A stretch of 16,260 nt of DNA from an uncultured Granulicatella sp. (GTDB lineage: Bacteria > Bacillota > Bacilli > Lactobacillales > Aerococcaceae). The stretch covers positions 1 through 16,260 of the forward strand of contig CALATC010000224.1 of assembly GCA_937891475.1 (NCBI GenBank). Direction: 5' to 3'. Below are positions 1-6,186 of this stretch, one piece after another (the stretch's first letter is position 1; the number at the start of each line of letters is the position of its first letter). The notes under the pieces were generated by a model that saw only the letters and a list, made by a program, of their open reading frames with translations, made no database searches and was not told the origin of the DNA. The position numbers and the translations under genes were made by a program.

Positions 1-34
1 GATTTTTTATGTCTAACTTTTGGGGTGCAGTACA
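1..34. mobile_element. Terminal end of a probable IS3-family insertion sequence (partial)
   Basis: Read on the minus strand, the segment begins TGTACTGCACCCCAAAAG and continues with TTAGACA. This resembles the terminal inverted repeats of IS150-type IS3-family elements, which start with TG and carry a similar ACTG-CCCC-AAAAGTT core. The element would extend left of the window, and the chromosome would resume at about position 35, some 20 bp beyond the amidase stop codon. No transposase codons are visible, so it is unclear whether this is the left or right end. The call rests on remembered motif similarity only. Confidence 0.5.
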
Positions 35-54
35 TTTTCGCCTGTATCTTTTTT

Positions 55-1473
55 CTATTGTTGGAAGTATTCTTTCAAAGCACTTGCAATGCTTTTTGCT
101 ATATTTTCTTGATATTCAGATGACTCAATTAATTTATTGTCTTCAACATTGTTTAAATAACCCAATTCTAAAAGAATTGATGGTTGTTTATTTTCACGTA
201 ACACTAAGAAGTTTTGGAATTTAGTTCCTTGACTTTTAACAGTTAAGTTTCTAGCAATATACTTATTCACGGTTTGTGCTAAGTTTTCACTTGTTGCTGC
301 AAAGTAATAACCAGTTGTTCCTGAAGCATTCGGGTTTGGACCTGAATCAAAGTGCAAGCTAATGAAGGCATTTGCTTGCTCACGATTACTTAATTGAGCA
401 CGATTTTCTAAGCTAACGCTCTTATCAGAATCACGAGTTAAAATAACAGTTGCGCCTAAATCTTCTAATTCTTTTTTCAATAGTAGAGCAGTAGTTAGAG
501 TATGATCTGCTTCGTGTTTCTCACTAAAAGTCACAACAGCGCCTGGATCATCTCCACCATGACCTGGATCGATGACAATTTTTGCTTGTTCAATTCCTTG
601 TGGGAGGTGAGAATCCGTTTCAACAGCAGCAAAGTTTGCATTAACTAACCAATATGGAATATAAGCTTTTTTACCATTACCAATAGATACTTTATAATAA
701 TCATTTTCACGGTCTTCATAATTAAAAATTGTTCCAGCATTTACAGTACTAATACGTTTTGAAAACATATCAGCTGATTCATAAAGTGGTGTTTCTTTTA
801 ATTTTGTAGCGACCATTTTTTTCGCATCTAAGGTTTGAGGTAATCCTGCTTGTAATTTGTACAATTCATTCATATGGTCAACAGCATAATTTAATTGATT
901 ACTATCAACATAACCTTCTTGACCATTATAGGATACTTTAGCAAAGTTTGATTGTTGATCATCTAATAAATAGAAAGGCTGACCAAAAGGAATGGTAGTC
1001 ACAACTTGAGAAGTACTATTAGATTCCTTATACATTGAAACAGGCCCGCTAGAGTGTCCAATCATTAAATGAGTTAATAAGACATCTTTTGTTGGCATCC
1101 AAGCTACTTGTTGATGGAATTGAACTTGTAACCATTCGTCATTGACTTTATGTAAAACGAGTACATATTCACCTTTTTTTACTTCCGCAATAGGAAATTG
1201 TTGTGTATTAGGTTCTTGATATAATTTAACAGAAGTTTCAGTTTCTACAGCTGCTACTTGAGCAACTAATGACTTATCAAGTTTTTCATTATTTTGTGTT
1301 TCTTCTTCATGTTGATGATTTGCTACTACAGTTGTCTCAACTTGAGATGAAAAGGGTGATGGGCTGGCATCAATTAATGGAATAATGGAAAAACCAAAGG
1401 CAAGTAGGAAAGCACTAAAACTTATGAAATATTGAACGTTTTTATTACGAATTATTTTGTTAACGTTTTCCAT
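55..1473 (-). CDS. Secreted N-acetylmuramoyl-L-alanine amidase (SH3b repeats plus Amidase_3)
   Basis: A 472-residue peptidoglycan hydrolase predicted to cleave the bond between N-acetylmuramic acid and L-alanine outside the cell. Residues 12-35 form a hydrophobic N-terminal signal or anchor segment. Three SH3b-like wall-binding segments follow at about 80-134, 135-196 and 220-280. The C-terminal Amidase_3 zinc domain covers about 298-470. Its expected metal and catalytic residues are present: H305 in DPGHGG, E318, H374 in ISLHFDS, and E436 in LLELGYLNN. The start is supported by AAAGGAG six bases upstream of ATG and by a promoter further up. The gene stands alone, divergent from nfo. No terminator is visible between its stop and the IS-like end, so downstream signals may have been displaced. 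The specific amidase name is not assignable. Confidence 0.9.
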   Translation of the reverse strand: MENVNKIIRNKNVQYFISFSAFLLAFGFSIIPLIDASPSPFSSQVETTVVANHQHEEETQNNEKLDKSLVAQVAAVETETSVKLYQEPNTQQFPIAEVKKGEYVLVLHKVNDEWLQVQFHQQVAWMPTKDVLLTHLMIGHSSGPVSMYKESNSTSQVVTTIPFGQPFYLLDDQQSNFAKVSYNGQEGYVDSNQLNYAVDHMNELYKLQAGLPQTLDAKKMVATKLKETPLYESADMFSKRISTVNAGTIFNYEDRENDYYKVSIGNGKKAYIPYWLVNANFAAVETDSHLPQGIEQAKIVIDPGHGGDDPGAVVTFSEKHEADHTLTTALLLKKELEDLGATVILTRDSDKSVSLENRAQLSNREQANAFISLHFDSGPNPNASGTTGYYFAATSENLAQTVNKYIARNLTVKSQGTKFQNFLVLRENKQPSILLELGYLNNVEDNKLIESSEYQENIAKSIASALKEYFQQ

Positions 1474-1516
1474 AGGCGCTCCTTTTATAATCCTATTTTA
1501 ATCTTATACATTTTTT

Positions 1517-1545
1517 ATTATACCAATTATGAAAGTGTTTGAAAA
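1517..1545 (-). promoter_or_regulatory. Sigma-A promoter for the amidase
   Basis: On the minus strand the -35 is TTTTCA (1540-1545) and the -10 is a perfect TATAAT (1517-1522), with a 17-base spacer. It lies about 45 bases upstream of the amidase ATG. Confidence 0.65.
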
Positions 1546-1603
1546 GTAAAAGGTAAGGGGTTAACAGAAGCTTTCATTGAAAATTACTTGAAAGGGATAA
1601 TGC

Positions 1604-1632
1604 TTGATGATTCATGATTTGTCACGTAAAAT
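1604..1632 (+). promoter_or_regulatory. Sigma-A promoter for nfo-zur
   Basis: The -35 is TTGATG (1604-1609) and the -10 is TAAAAT (1627-1632), with a 17-base spacer. It sits about 30 bases upstream of the nfo start. The spacer contains the partly palindromic string ATGATTCAT. I do not see a convincing Zur operator with the usual TCGTAAT/ATTACGA half-sites. Confidence 0.55.
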
Positions 1633-1661
1633 AAAAGTGATTTGAATGAGGAGGAATAAAG

Positions 1662-2552
1662 ATGTTATTAGGATCTCATGTTTCCATGAGTGGAAAAGAA
1701 ATGATGTTATTATCTGCAAAAGAAGCAGCAAGTTATCAAGCAAATACGATGATGGTGTATACTGGAGCACCACAAAATACAAGAAGAAAGCCAATCGAAG
1801 AGTTAATGATCCCACAAGGACAAGCATTTATGCAAGCAAATGGAATTGAAGAAGTAGTCGTCCATGCACCTTACATTATTAACTTAGCAAATACTACAAA
1901 AGAAGGTTATTTAGATTTTGCGATTGAATTTTTAAGAGAAGAAATTTGTCGTGCTGAAGCCATTGGTGCAAAACAAGTTGTTCTTCATCCAGGTTCTCAC
2001 GTAGGTGCAGGGGTTGATGTAGGGATTACACAAATTGTAAAAGGATTGAATGAAGTCATTGATAAAAATCAAAAAGTTCAAATTGCTCTCGAAACAATGG
2101 CAGGAAAAGGAACTGAATTAGGGAGAACGTTTGAAGAGATTGCCCGTATGATTGACGGTGTTACTCATAATGATCGATTATCTGTGACATTGGATACTTG
2201 TCATATTCATGATGCAGGATATAACTTAAAAGAAGATTTTTCTGGCGTTATGACGGAATTTGATAAAGTGATTGGTTTAGACCGCTTAAAAGTACTACAT
2301 ATTAATGATTCTAAAAATGTCTGTGGAGCACATAAAGACCGTCATGCGAATTTTGGATTTGGTGAAATTGGTTTTGATGCTTTAATGCAAGTAGTATCAG
2401 AAGAGAAATTTAAAAATATTCCTAAAATTTTAGAAACTCCATATGTTGGAGAAGATAAGAAAAATCAAAAACCACCTTACTTATATGAAATTCAAATGAT
2501 TCGTCAAAATCAATTTGACCCAGATTTACTTTCAAAAATTATTAGTCAGTAA
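1662..2552 (+). CDS. nfo: Endonuclease IV (AP endonuclease)
   Basis: A 296-residue TIM-barrel AP endonuclease that cuts DNA 5' to abasic sites in base-excision repair. All nine trinuclear-zinc ligands expected for the Nfo family can be placed: H68, H109, E144, D178, H181, H213, D226, H228 and E258. They lie in the signature stretches [40 protein letters not shown] and KILETP. Length matches the bacterial family. The ATG follows GAGGAGG with good spacing. The stop is 14 bases before the start of the Zur-like regulator, so the two are almost certainly co-transcribed. The same pairing of nfo (yqfS) near zur (yqfV) is known in Bacillus subtilis and places a zinc enzyme beside a zinc regulator. 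Confidence 0.97.
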   Translation: MLLGSHVSMSGKEMMLLSAKEAASYQANTMMVYTGAPQNTRRKPIEELMIPQGQAFMQANGIEEVVVHAPYIINLANTTKEGYLDFAIEFLREEICRAEAIGAKQVVLHPGSHVGAGVDVGITQIVKGLNEVIDKNQKVQIALETMAGKGTELGRTFEEIARMIDGVTHNDRLSVTLDTCHIHDAGYNLKEDFSGVMTEFDKVIGLDRLKVLHINDSKNVCGAHKDRHANFGFGEIGFDALMQVVSEEKFKNIPKILETPYVGEDKKNQKPPYLYEIQMIRQNQFDPDLLSKIISQ

Positions 2553-2566
2553 TAGGAGGAAGTTTT

Positions 2567-3169
2567 ATGCCACACGATCATGAACACGGATGCTGTCATC
2601 ATAAAGAAAATCAAAAAAAAGAATGTTGTCATCATCATGGAGAGAAGCATACCCATCATAAGCATGAATGTTGCCATCACCACGAAGAAGCACATCATCA
2701 TTCAAGTGAAAATGAAAAACAACATCATCACTGCCATTGTCATCATGGACAAATTGAACAAGCGATTCAATTATTAAAACAGGCAGGATTTAAGTATACA
2801 AGTAAACGTGAGAAAATTATTGAAATTTTTAGTCACGAAGATCGCTATTTATCTGCAAAGCAAGTACAACAACTATTAGAAGCAGATTTTCCGAATATGA
2901 GTTATGATACCATTTATCGTAATTTATATGATTTTACGGATTTAGGCATTTTAGAAACAACTGAATGGAATGGTGAAAAATTATTCCGTTTTGGTTGTAG
3001 TCATGAAGGTCATCACCATCATTTTATTTGTGAAAAATGTGGTCGCACAAAAGAAATTGAGTTTTGTCCGATGACTTATTTCGAAACTCAATTAGAGGGA
3101 TGTGAAGTGCATTCTCATCGTTTTGAAATTTTTGGATTATGTGAAAAATGTGCTCGTGGAAGTTTATAA
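2567..3169 (+). CDS. zur: Zur-like Fur-family metalloregulator with His/Cys-rich N-terminal tail
   Basis: A 200-residue Fur-superfamily repressor. Residues about 63-200 form the normal domain: a winged helix with YDTIYRNLYDF (113-123), then the HHHH metal-sensing stretch (149-152), C155/C158 and C192/C195 for the structural zinc. The text around LGILETTEWNGEKLFRF and CGRTKEIEFCPM matches Bacillus Zur (YqfV) better than Fur or PerR, as does its position after nfo. The odd part is residues 1-60, with 24 His and 8 Cys, including three CCHH blocks at 9-12, 20-23 and 35-38. The start is firm: AGGAGG precedes the ATG, and there is no other in-frame Met until residue 111, inside the DNA-binding domain. 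The tail may buffer or deliver zinc; that is inference. Zur is the best family call, with generic Fur the alternative. Confidence 0.88.
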   Translation: MPHDHEHGCCHHKENQKKECCHHHGEKHTHHKHECCHHHEEAHHHSSENEKQHHHCHCHHGQIEQAIQLLKQAGFKYTSKREKIIEIFSHEDRYLSAKQVQQLLEADFPNMSYDTIYRNLYDFTDLGILETTEWNGEKLFRFGCSHEGHHHHFICEKCGRTKEIEFCPMTYFETQLEGCEVHSHRFEIFGLCEKCARGSL

Positions 3170-3217
3170 TCAAGTGTCAAAATAGAATTTTTTAGGTAAA
3201 ATTTTTAGTGTATCTAA

Positions 3218-3246
3218 TTGACAATTGAGCAAACCTTTTCTATAAT
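3218..3246 (+). promoter_or_regulatory. Perfect consensus sigma-A promoter for rpsU
   Basis: TTGACA (3218-3223), a 17-base spacer and TATAAT (3241-3246). Both hexamers match consensus exactly. Transcription would start near 3253, giving an AT-rich leader of about 75 bases before rpsU. Such strength fits a ribosomal protein gene. Confidence 0.85.
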
Positions 3247-3328
3247 AAAAAAAGGACATTTCGTTTGTTTGGTTATTCTATTCAAAAGAAAACAGTTACT
3301 TTTAATGCTCGGAGGGAGGGAATAGGAT

Positions 3329-3502
3329 ATGTCAAAAACAGTTGTTCGTAAAAACGAATCACTTGATGATGCTCTTCGTCGCTTCAAACGTACTGTTTCT
3401 AAAACTGGAACTTTACAAGAGGCTCGTAAACGTGAGTTTTATGAAAAACCAAGTGTAAGACGTAAGAAAAAATCAGAGGCAGCTCGTAAACGTAAGTTCT
3501 AG
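3329..3502 (+). CDS. rpsU: 30S ribosomal protein S21
   Basis: A 57-residue basic protein starting [19 protein letters not shown]. This is the typical S21 opening, followed by [22 protein letters not shown] and an Arg/Lys-rich tail ending ARKRKF. Length is normal for S21. It is a small-subunit protein located near the anti-Shine-Dalgarno region of 16S rRNA. A strong GGAGGGAGG lies just upstream of the ATG, and a perfect consensus promoter drives it. A terminator follows within 30 bases of the stop, so rpsU probably gives an abundant monocistronic transcript plus read-through into yqeY, the usual rpsU-yqeY order of Bacillota. Confidence 0.97.
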   Translation: MSKTVVRKNESLDDALRRFKRTVSKTGTLQEARKREFYEKPSVRRKKKSEAARKRKF

Positions 3503-3531
3503 TCAACTCTGTGTATCATATGACTAAGTAA

Positions 3532-3560
3532 AGGCTGGGATTTACGTCTCAGTCTTTTTC
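3532..3560 (+). terminator. Intrinsic terminator or attenuator between rpsU and yqeY
   Basis: A 10-bp stem (3532-3541 with 3546-3555, three G-U pairs) with a TTAC loop, followed by a short T run. It lies between rpsU and the yqeY ribosome binding site, so it likely reduces yqeY expression relative to rpsU. Confidence 0.75.
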
Positions 3561-3581
3561 GTATTTTAAGGAGTGAAAATC

Positions 3582-4025
3582 ATGAGTTTAAAAGAAACAT
3601 TGAATAATGATATTAAAACAGCTATGAAAGCAAAAGATAAAGAAACATTAGCTGTACTAAGAATGATTAAAACTGCCGTTCAAGCAGCAGAAATCGATAA
3701 AAAAGAAGAATTAAATGCTGAAGAAGAATTGACGATTTTAGCACGTGAAGCAAAACAACGTCGTGAATCATTAGCAGAATTTGTTAAAGCAGGTCGTGAT
3801 GAATTAGTTGCCAAAACAGAAGCGGAAATTGAAATTGTAGAGCGTTACTTACCAAAACAATTATCAGTAGAAGAAGTAAAAGAAGTCATTGCTACTGTTG
3901 CTGAAAAAATTGGTGCAACAACTCAAAAAGAATTTGGTAAATTAATGGGTGCTGTTATGCAAGAACTAAAAGGAAAAGCAGACGGCAATGTGATTAAAGA
4001 ACAAGTGAAAGCTCATTTAGGTTAA
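3582..4025 (+). CDS. yqeY: GatB/YqeY family protein
   Basis: A 147-residue cytosolic alpha-helical protein of the YqeY family, related to the C-terminal (tail) domain of the tRNA-dependent amidotransferase subunit GatB. Its exact role is not settled. Typical features are the opening SLKETLNNDIKTAMKAKDK, the segment LAVLRMIKTAVQAAE, IVERYLPKQLS (86-96) and a GKLMGAVMQELKGKADG stretch near the C-terminus. The ATG at 3582 is chosen because AAGGAG (3568-3573) is eight bases upstream. An in-frame GTG at 3573 would overlap that site. It follows rpsU as in Bacillus. The normal downstream neighbour phoH is displaced by an accessory segment of about 1.2 kb. No terminator is obvious directly after the stop. 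Confidence 0.95.
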   Translation: MSLKETLNNDIKTAMKAKDKETLAVLRMIKTAVQAAEIDKKEELNAEEELTILAREAKQRRESLAEFVKAGRDELVAKTEAEIEIVERYLPKQLSVEEVKEVIATVAEKIGATTQKEFGKLMGAVMQELKGKADGNVIKEQVKAHLG

Positions 4026-4140
4026 TCAGAATTCAAACTATTGTTTAATAACTTCAGAATGAATGAAAAGAAGAATTAATTTATGAAATGGAGTTTTGTT
4101 TTAAAAGGCTCTCAGCGTAAATGATTCCAAGATAATATAC

Positions 4141-4169
4141 TTGAAAAATAATAAATAGAAAGCTATAAT
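4141..4169 (+). promoter_or_regulatory. Sigma-A promoter of the repeat-containing leader
   Basis: TTGAAA (4141-4146), a 17-base spacer and a perfect TATAAT (4164-4169). Transcription would begin near 4176 and run into the hairpin and tandem repeats. It is independent of the rpsU-yqeY promoter. Confidence 0.7.
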
Positions 4170-4208
4170 TTAATCAAAGATGAGCGGTCGGCTCATGGTC
4201 AATCTGAT

Positions 4209-4313
4209 ATTAAACTTGAACATAAGGGTCAAGCGGGTGGCGGACACCAAAAAAATCCGAAATTAAACTTGAACATAAGGGTCAAGCGGGTGGCAGACAC
4301 CAAAATAAACCGA
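4209..4313 (+). repeat. Two tandem 53-bp direct repeats
   Basis: Copy 1 (4209-4261) and copy 2 (4262-4313) share a core that begins ATTAAACTTGAACATAAGGG and continues through GTCAAGCGGGTGGC and GACACCAAAA. I count three mismatches; one (G/A) lies in a hairpin loop and the others in the A-rich linker. The 53-bp period is not a multiple of three, so the copies are in different reading frames, which argues against a coding role. They are more GC-rich than the flanking DNA. Confidence 0.9.
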
Positions 4314-4319
4314 CTGGAG

Positions 4320-4348
4320 AACGTCCCAAACTATTGGGACGTTTTTTT
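4320..4348 (+). terminator. Strong intrinsic terminator abutting the next gene's RBS
   Basis: A perfect 9-bp stem (AACGTCCCA 4320-4328, TGGGACGTT 4335-4343) with a six-base loop and a run of seven Ts (4342-4348). The next base begins GGAGG, the ribosome binding site of the gene at 4361. Any transcript from upstream must pass this terminator before the gene is reached. Confidence 0.9.
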
Positions 4349-4360
4349 GGAGGTAAAAAT

Positions 4361-4948
4361 ATGAAGAAGGAAGAACAATTTAGGACTATAAATACTCTTG
4401 AATATAATAGAATCGTCCACAGTATTCCATCACTTTATAAGATTGCGAAGTATTTTAAAGATAATTTTTTCGGTAAAAAAGTTGTATATTGTACTCGTAA
4501 TCAAAAAATTTCAGTATATTTTTCAGAAAGTAATTTTATGCATCTATGTGGGTTATATTATTCACGAGGAGCAAAAAACTTCTTTTTAGACTGTTTGGAT
4601 AAAAAATTAGATGTTTCTTCTCTGCTAGTAAAAAAAGATGGTACAACTTTTCAAAAATTAGCAATTTTGAACTCTGTTACAGAATTAACAAGTCCTCATG
4701 TTCGATTAACTGGTTCGGGAAGATATTTATATTTAGAATTTGATTATGCATTAAGAACTAAAAAACAAATTTTAGCATTAACATTAAAAGATACGAGTAA
4801 AAAAATTGTTCCTCAATCGTTACTTGATTTAAAAAAGAAGAGAGACTTTCCTAAAGGAGAAGATATTATAAAAATATATGCAGTAGATTTTTATACTGGG
4901 AAAGAATGGATTTATTATACTGAGGAAATTGATTTGAAAGAAAAATAG
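4361..4948 (+). CDS. Uncharacterised protein, possibly PBECR4 nuclease-like
   Basis: A 195-residue, Lys-rich, soluble-looking protein with no signal peptide or membrane segment. The N-terminal helix region (about 12-36) is followed by alternating strands and helices: FGKKVVYCT, ISVYFSESNFMHLCGL (50-65), GAKNFFLDCLDKKLD, RLTGSGRYLYLEFDYAL (115-131), KKQILALTL and DIIKIYAVDFY. This pattern recalls the PBECR4 family (Barnase/EndoU/ColicinE5/RelE-like fold) seen in phages and mobile elements. That call is from memory of the pattern, so nuclease activity is a hypothesis. GGAGG at 4349-4353 sets the ATG at 4361; an in-frame TTG at 4334 lies inside the terminator stem. No antitoxin-like partner is adjacent. 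Its placement between yqeY and phoH, behind a promoter and terminator of its own, suggests an acquired cargo gene. Confidence 0.6.
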   Translation: MKKEEQFRTINTLEYNRIVHSIPSLYKIAKYFKDNFFGKKVVYCTRNQKISVYFSESNFMHLCGLYYSRGAKNFFLDCLDKKLDVSSLLVKKDGTTFQKLAILNSVTELTSPHVRLTGSGRYLYLEFDYALRTKKQILALTLKDTSKKIVPQSLLDLKKKRDFPKGEDIIKIYAVDFYTGKEWIYYTEEIDLKEK

Positions 4949-5075
4949 TATTTAGATTTTGTATAGATATAGTTTATAAAACAATTAATAAGAACCAGAA
5001 GCCTTTATATTAGTAGTACCAATTGATTGAATGAATGCAAAACTTATAATTAATCGACAGATGCATTGCTGCTTG

Positions 5076-5102
5076 GAGTCACAAATTTTTTGTGGCTCTT
5101 TT
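5076..5102 (+). terminator. Intrinsic terminator after the accessory gene
   Basis: A 10-bp stem (5076-5085 with 5089-5098, one G-U pair) with a three-T loop, then TTTT. It separates the accessory segment from the phoH promoter. The bases from 4949 to 5075 hold no gene or structure that I can identify. Confidence 0.75.
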
Positions 5103-5140
5103 GTGTTCTATAAGACAATCATCAAATCACACTAAATTCA

Positions 5141-5170
5141 TAGTAAGAACTGTCAAAAATATGCTATAAT
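5141..5170 (+). promoter_or_regulatory. Extended -10 promoter for the phoH cluster
   Basis: TGCTATAAT (5162-5170) is a perfect -10 with the TGN extension. The -35 region near 5142-5147 is poor, as expected when an extended -10 compensates. It lies 32 bases upstream of the proposed phoH GTG. Confidence 0.65.
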
Positions 5171-5189
5171 AGTGCTACATACAGTAAAT

Positions 5190-5194
5190 GGAGG
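5190..5194 (+). promoter_or_regulatory. Ribosome binding site that sets the phoH start at GTG
   Basis: GGAGG lies eight bases before GTG 5203. It overlaps the in-frame ATG at 5188, which itself has no upstream Shine-Dalgarno sequence. The GTG is therefore the better start. Confidence 0.75.
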
Positions 5195-5202
5195 TTAACA
5201 GT

Positions 5203-6168
5203 GTGGTAGAACAAAATTATAAACAAGCGTTAGAAATCCAAGATCATCCACAACTTGTTCAATTGTTTGGTTCACAGGATCAACATTTGAGATTGTTGGA
5301 AGAAACGTTTGAAACAATCATTACTCATCGTGAAGAACAATTGTTAATTTCCGGTGAAGAAGACTCTGTAAAGCAAACGATCATATTATTAGAACAACTA
5401 CAAGAATTAATTGCACGTGGAATTTCAATTTCTCAAACGGATATTGTAACAGCGATTAAAATGGCTAAAAGAGGCACATTAGATTATTTTCTAAATTTAT
5501 ATAATGAGGAAATTGGTCGAACATTTTCTGGTAAACCTATTCGTGCTAAAACTTTTGGACAACAACAATACATTCATGCGATTAAGAGAACAGATATGGT
5601 GTTTGGAATTGGACCTGCAGGAACTGGGAAAACTTTCGTCGCAGTTGTAATGGCAGTTCAAGCTTTGAAAAAAGGTCAAGTAAAGAAAATTATTTTAACA
5701 CGACCAGCTGTTGAAGCAGGGGAAAATTTAGGGTTTTTACCAGGGGATTTAAAAGAAAAGGTCGATCCATATTTACGTCCGATTTATGATGCGTTATATG
5801 CGATTTATGGAGTTGAGCATACAAATCGTTTATTGGAACGAGGAGTTATTGAAGTAGCTCCCCTTGCGTATATGCGTGGACGTACATTAGAAGAAGCATT
5901 TATTATTTTAGATGAAGCACAAAATACAACAAGAGCTCAAATGAAAATGTTCCTAACTCGTTTAGGATTTGGTTCTAAAATGATTATTAATGGGGATAAG
6001 ACACAAGTAGACTTACCAAAGGGAAGTCATATGAGTGGTTTAGTAGATGCAGAAAATAAACTGAAAGGAATTAGTGGTATTTCTTTTGTAGAATTCGATG
6101 CATTTGATGTTGTACGTCATCCATTAGTATCAAGTATTATTGATGCCTATTCAGAACAAGGTGAATAA
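5203..6168 (+). CDS. phoH: PhoH-like ATPase
   Basis: A 321-residue cytosolic P-loop protein of the PhoH family, often linked to RNA metabolism; its biochemical job is poorly defined. Residues about 1-115 form the N-terminal region. The ATPase domain carries Walker A GPAGTGKT (137-144), the TRPAVEAGENLGFLPGDL stretch, YMRGRTLEEAFIILDEAQN with Walker B (235-241), and INGDKTQVDLP near the sensor region. Length is typical. The GTG start is chosen on ribosome binding site spacing. It is the first gene of the cluster with pgpH, ybeY, dgkA, era and recO, the conserved Bacillota order, with its own extended -10 promoter. Confidence 0.95.
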   Translation: MVEQNYKQALEIQDHPQLVQLFGSQDQHLRLLEETFETIITHREEQLLISGEEDSVKQTIILLEQLQELIARGISISQTDIVTAIKMAKRGTLDYFLNLYNEEIGRTFSGKPIRAKTFGQQQYIHAIKRTDMVFGIGPAGTGKTFVAVVMAVQALKKGQVKKIILTRPAVEAGENLGFLPGDLKEKVDPYLRPIYDALYAIYGVEHTNRLLERGVIEVAPLAYMRGRTLEEAFIILDEAQNTTRAQMKMFLTRLGFGSKMIINGDKTQVDLPKGSHMSGLVDAENKLKGISGISFVEFDAFDVVRHPLVSSIIDAYSEQGE

Positions 6169-6186
6169 GTAAGGAGTAAATGAAAA

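Larger units (their letters stand above)
4176..4348 (+). ncRNA. Candidate structured leader or small RNA (about 170 nt)
   Basis: Bounded by a good promoter and a strong terminator. The predicted transcript starts with a hairpin (ATGAGC 4180-4185 paired with GCTCAT 4191-4196). It then carries two near-identical 53-nt repeats, each able to form a 5-bp stem (CTTGA/TCAAG, loop ACATAAGGG) and a 4-bp stem (GGTG/CACC, five-base loop). The terminator hairpin ends it. It may be an attenuated 5' leader of the gene at 4361 or a free-standing small RNA. I do not recognise it as a known riboswitch class. Folding was done by eye, and the boundaries are inferred from promoter and terminator only. Confidence 0.45.

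Noticed and set aside
9..224. Plus-strand ORF at the left edge
   Set aside because: It begins in the IS-like repeat and runs antisense through the amidase C-terminus, with no RBS.
1604..1632. Zur operator in the nfo promoter
   Set aside because: The ATGATTCAT palindrome does not fit the TCGTAAT/ATTACGA half-site pattern.
4083..4124. 13-codon ORF starting MKWSFVLK
   Set aside because: There is no convincing ribosome binding site, and it is too short to support.
4230..4248. AAGCGGGTGG resembles part of the T-box core AGGGTGG
   Set aside because: The rest of the T-box motif (NACCGCG) is absent, the leader is too short, the unit is duplicated, and the downstream gene is not amino-acid related.
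4209..4313. Tandem repeats as a CRISPR array
   Set aside because: There are only two 53-bp copies, directly adjacent with no spacers, and no cas genes.
4176..4360. Open frame running from the second repeat through the terminator into the gene at 4361 (TTG start at 4334)
   Set aside because: It lacks a ribosome binding site, codes through a perfect terminator stem, and the repeats are out of frame with each other. The ATG at 4361 has GGAGG at ideal spacing.
5188..5202. Upstream ATG start for phoH
   Set aside because: It overlaps the only good Shine-Dalgarno sequence and has none of its own.
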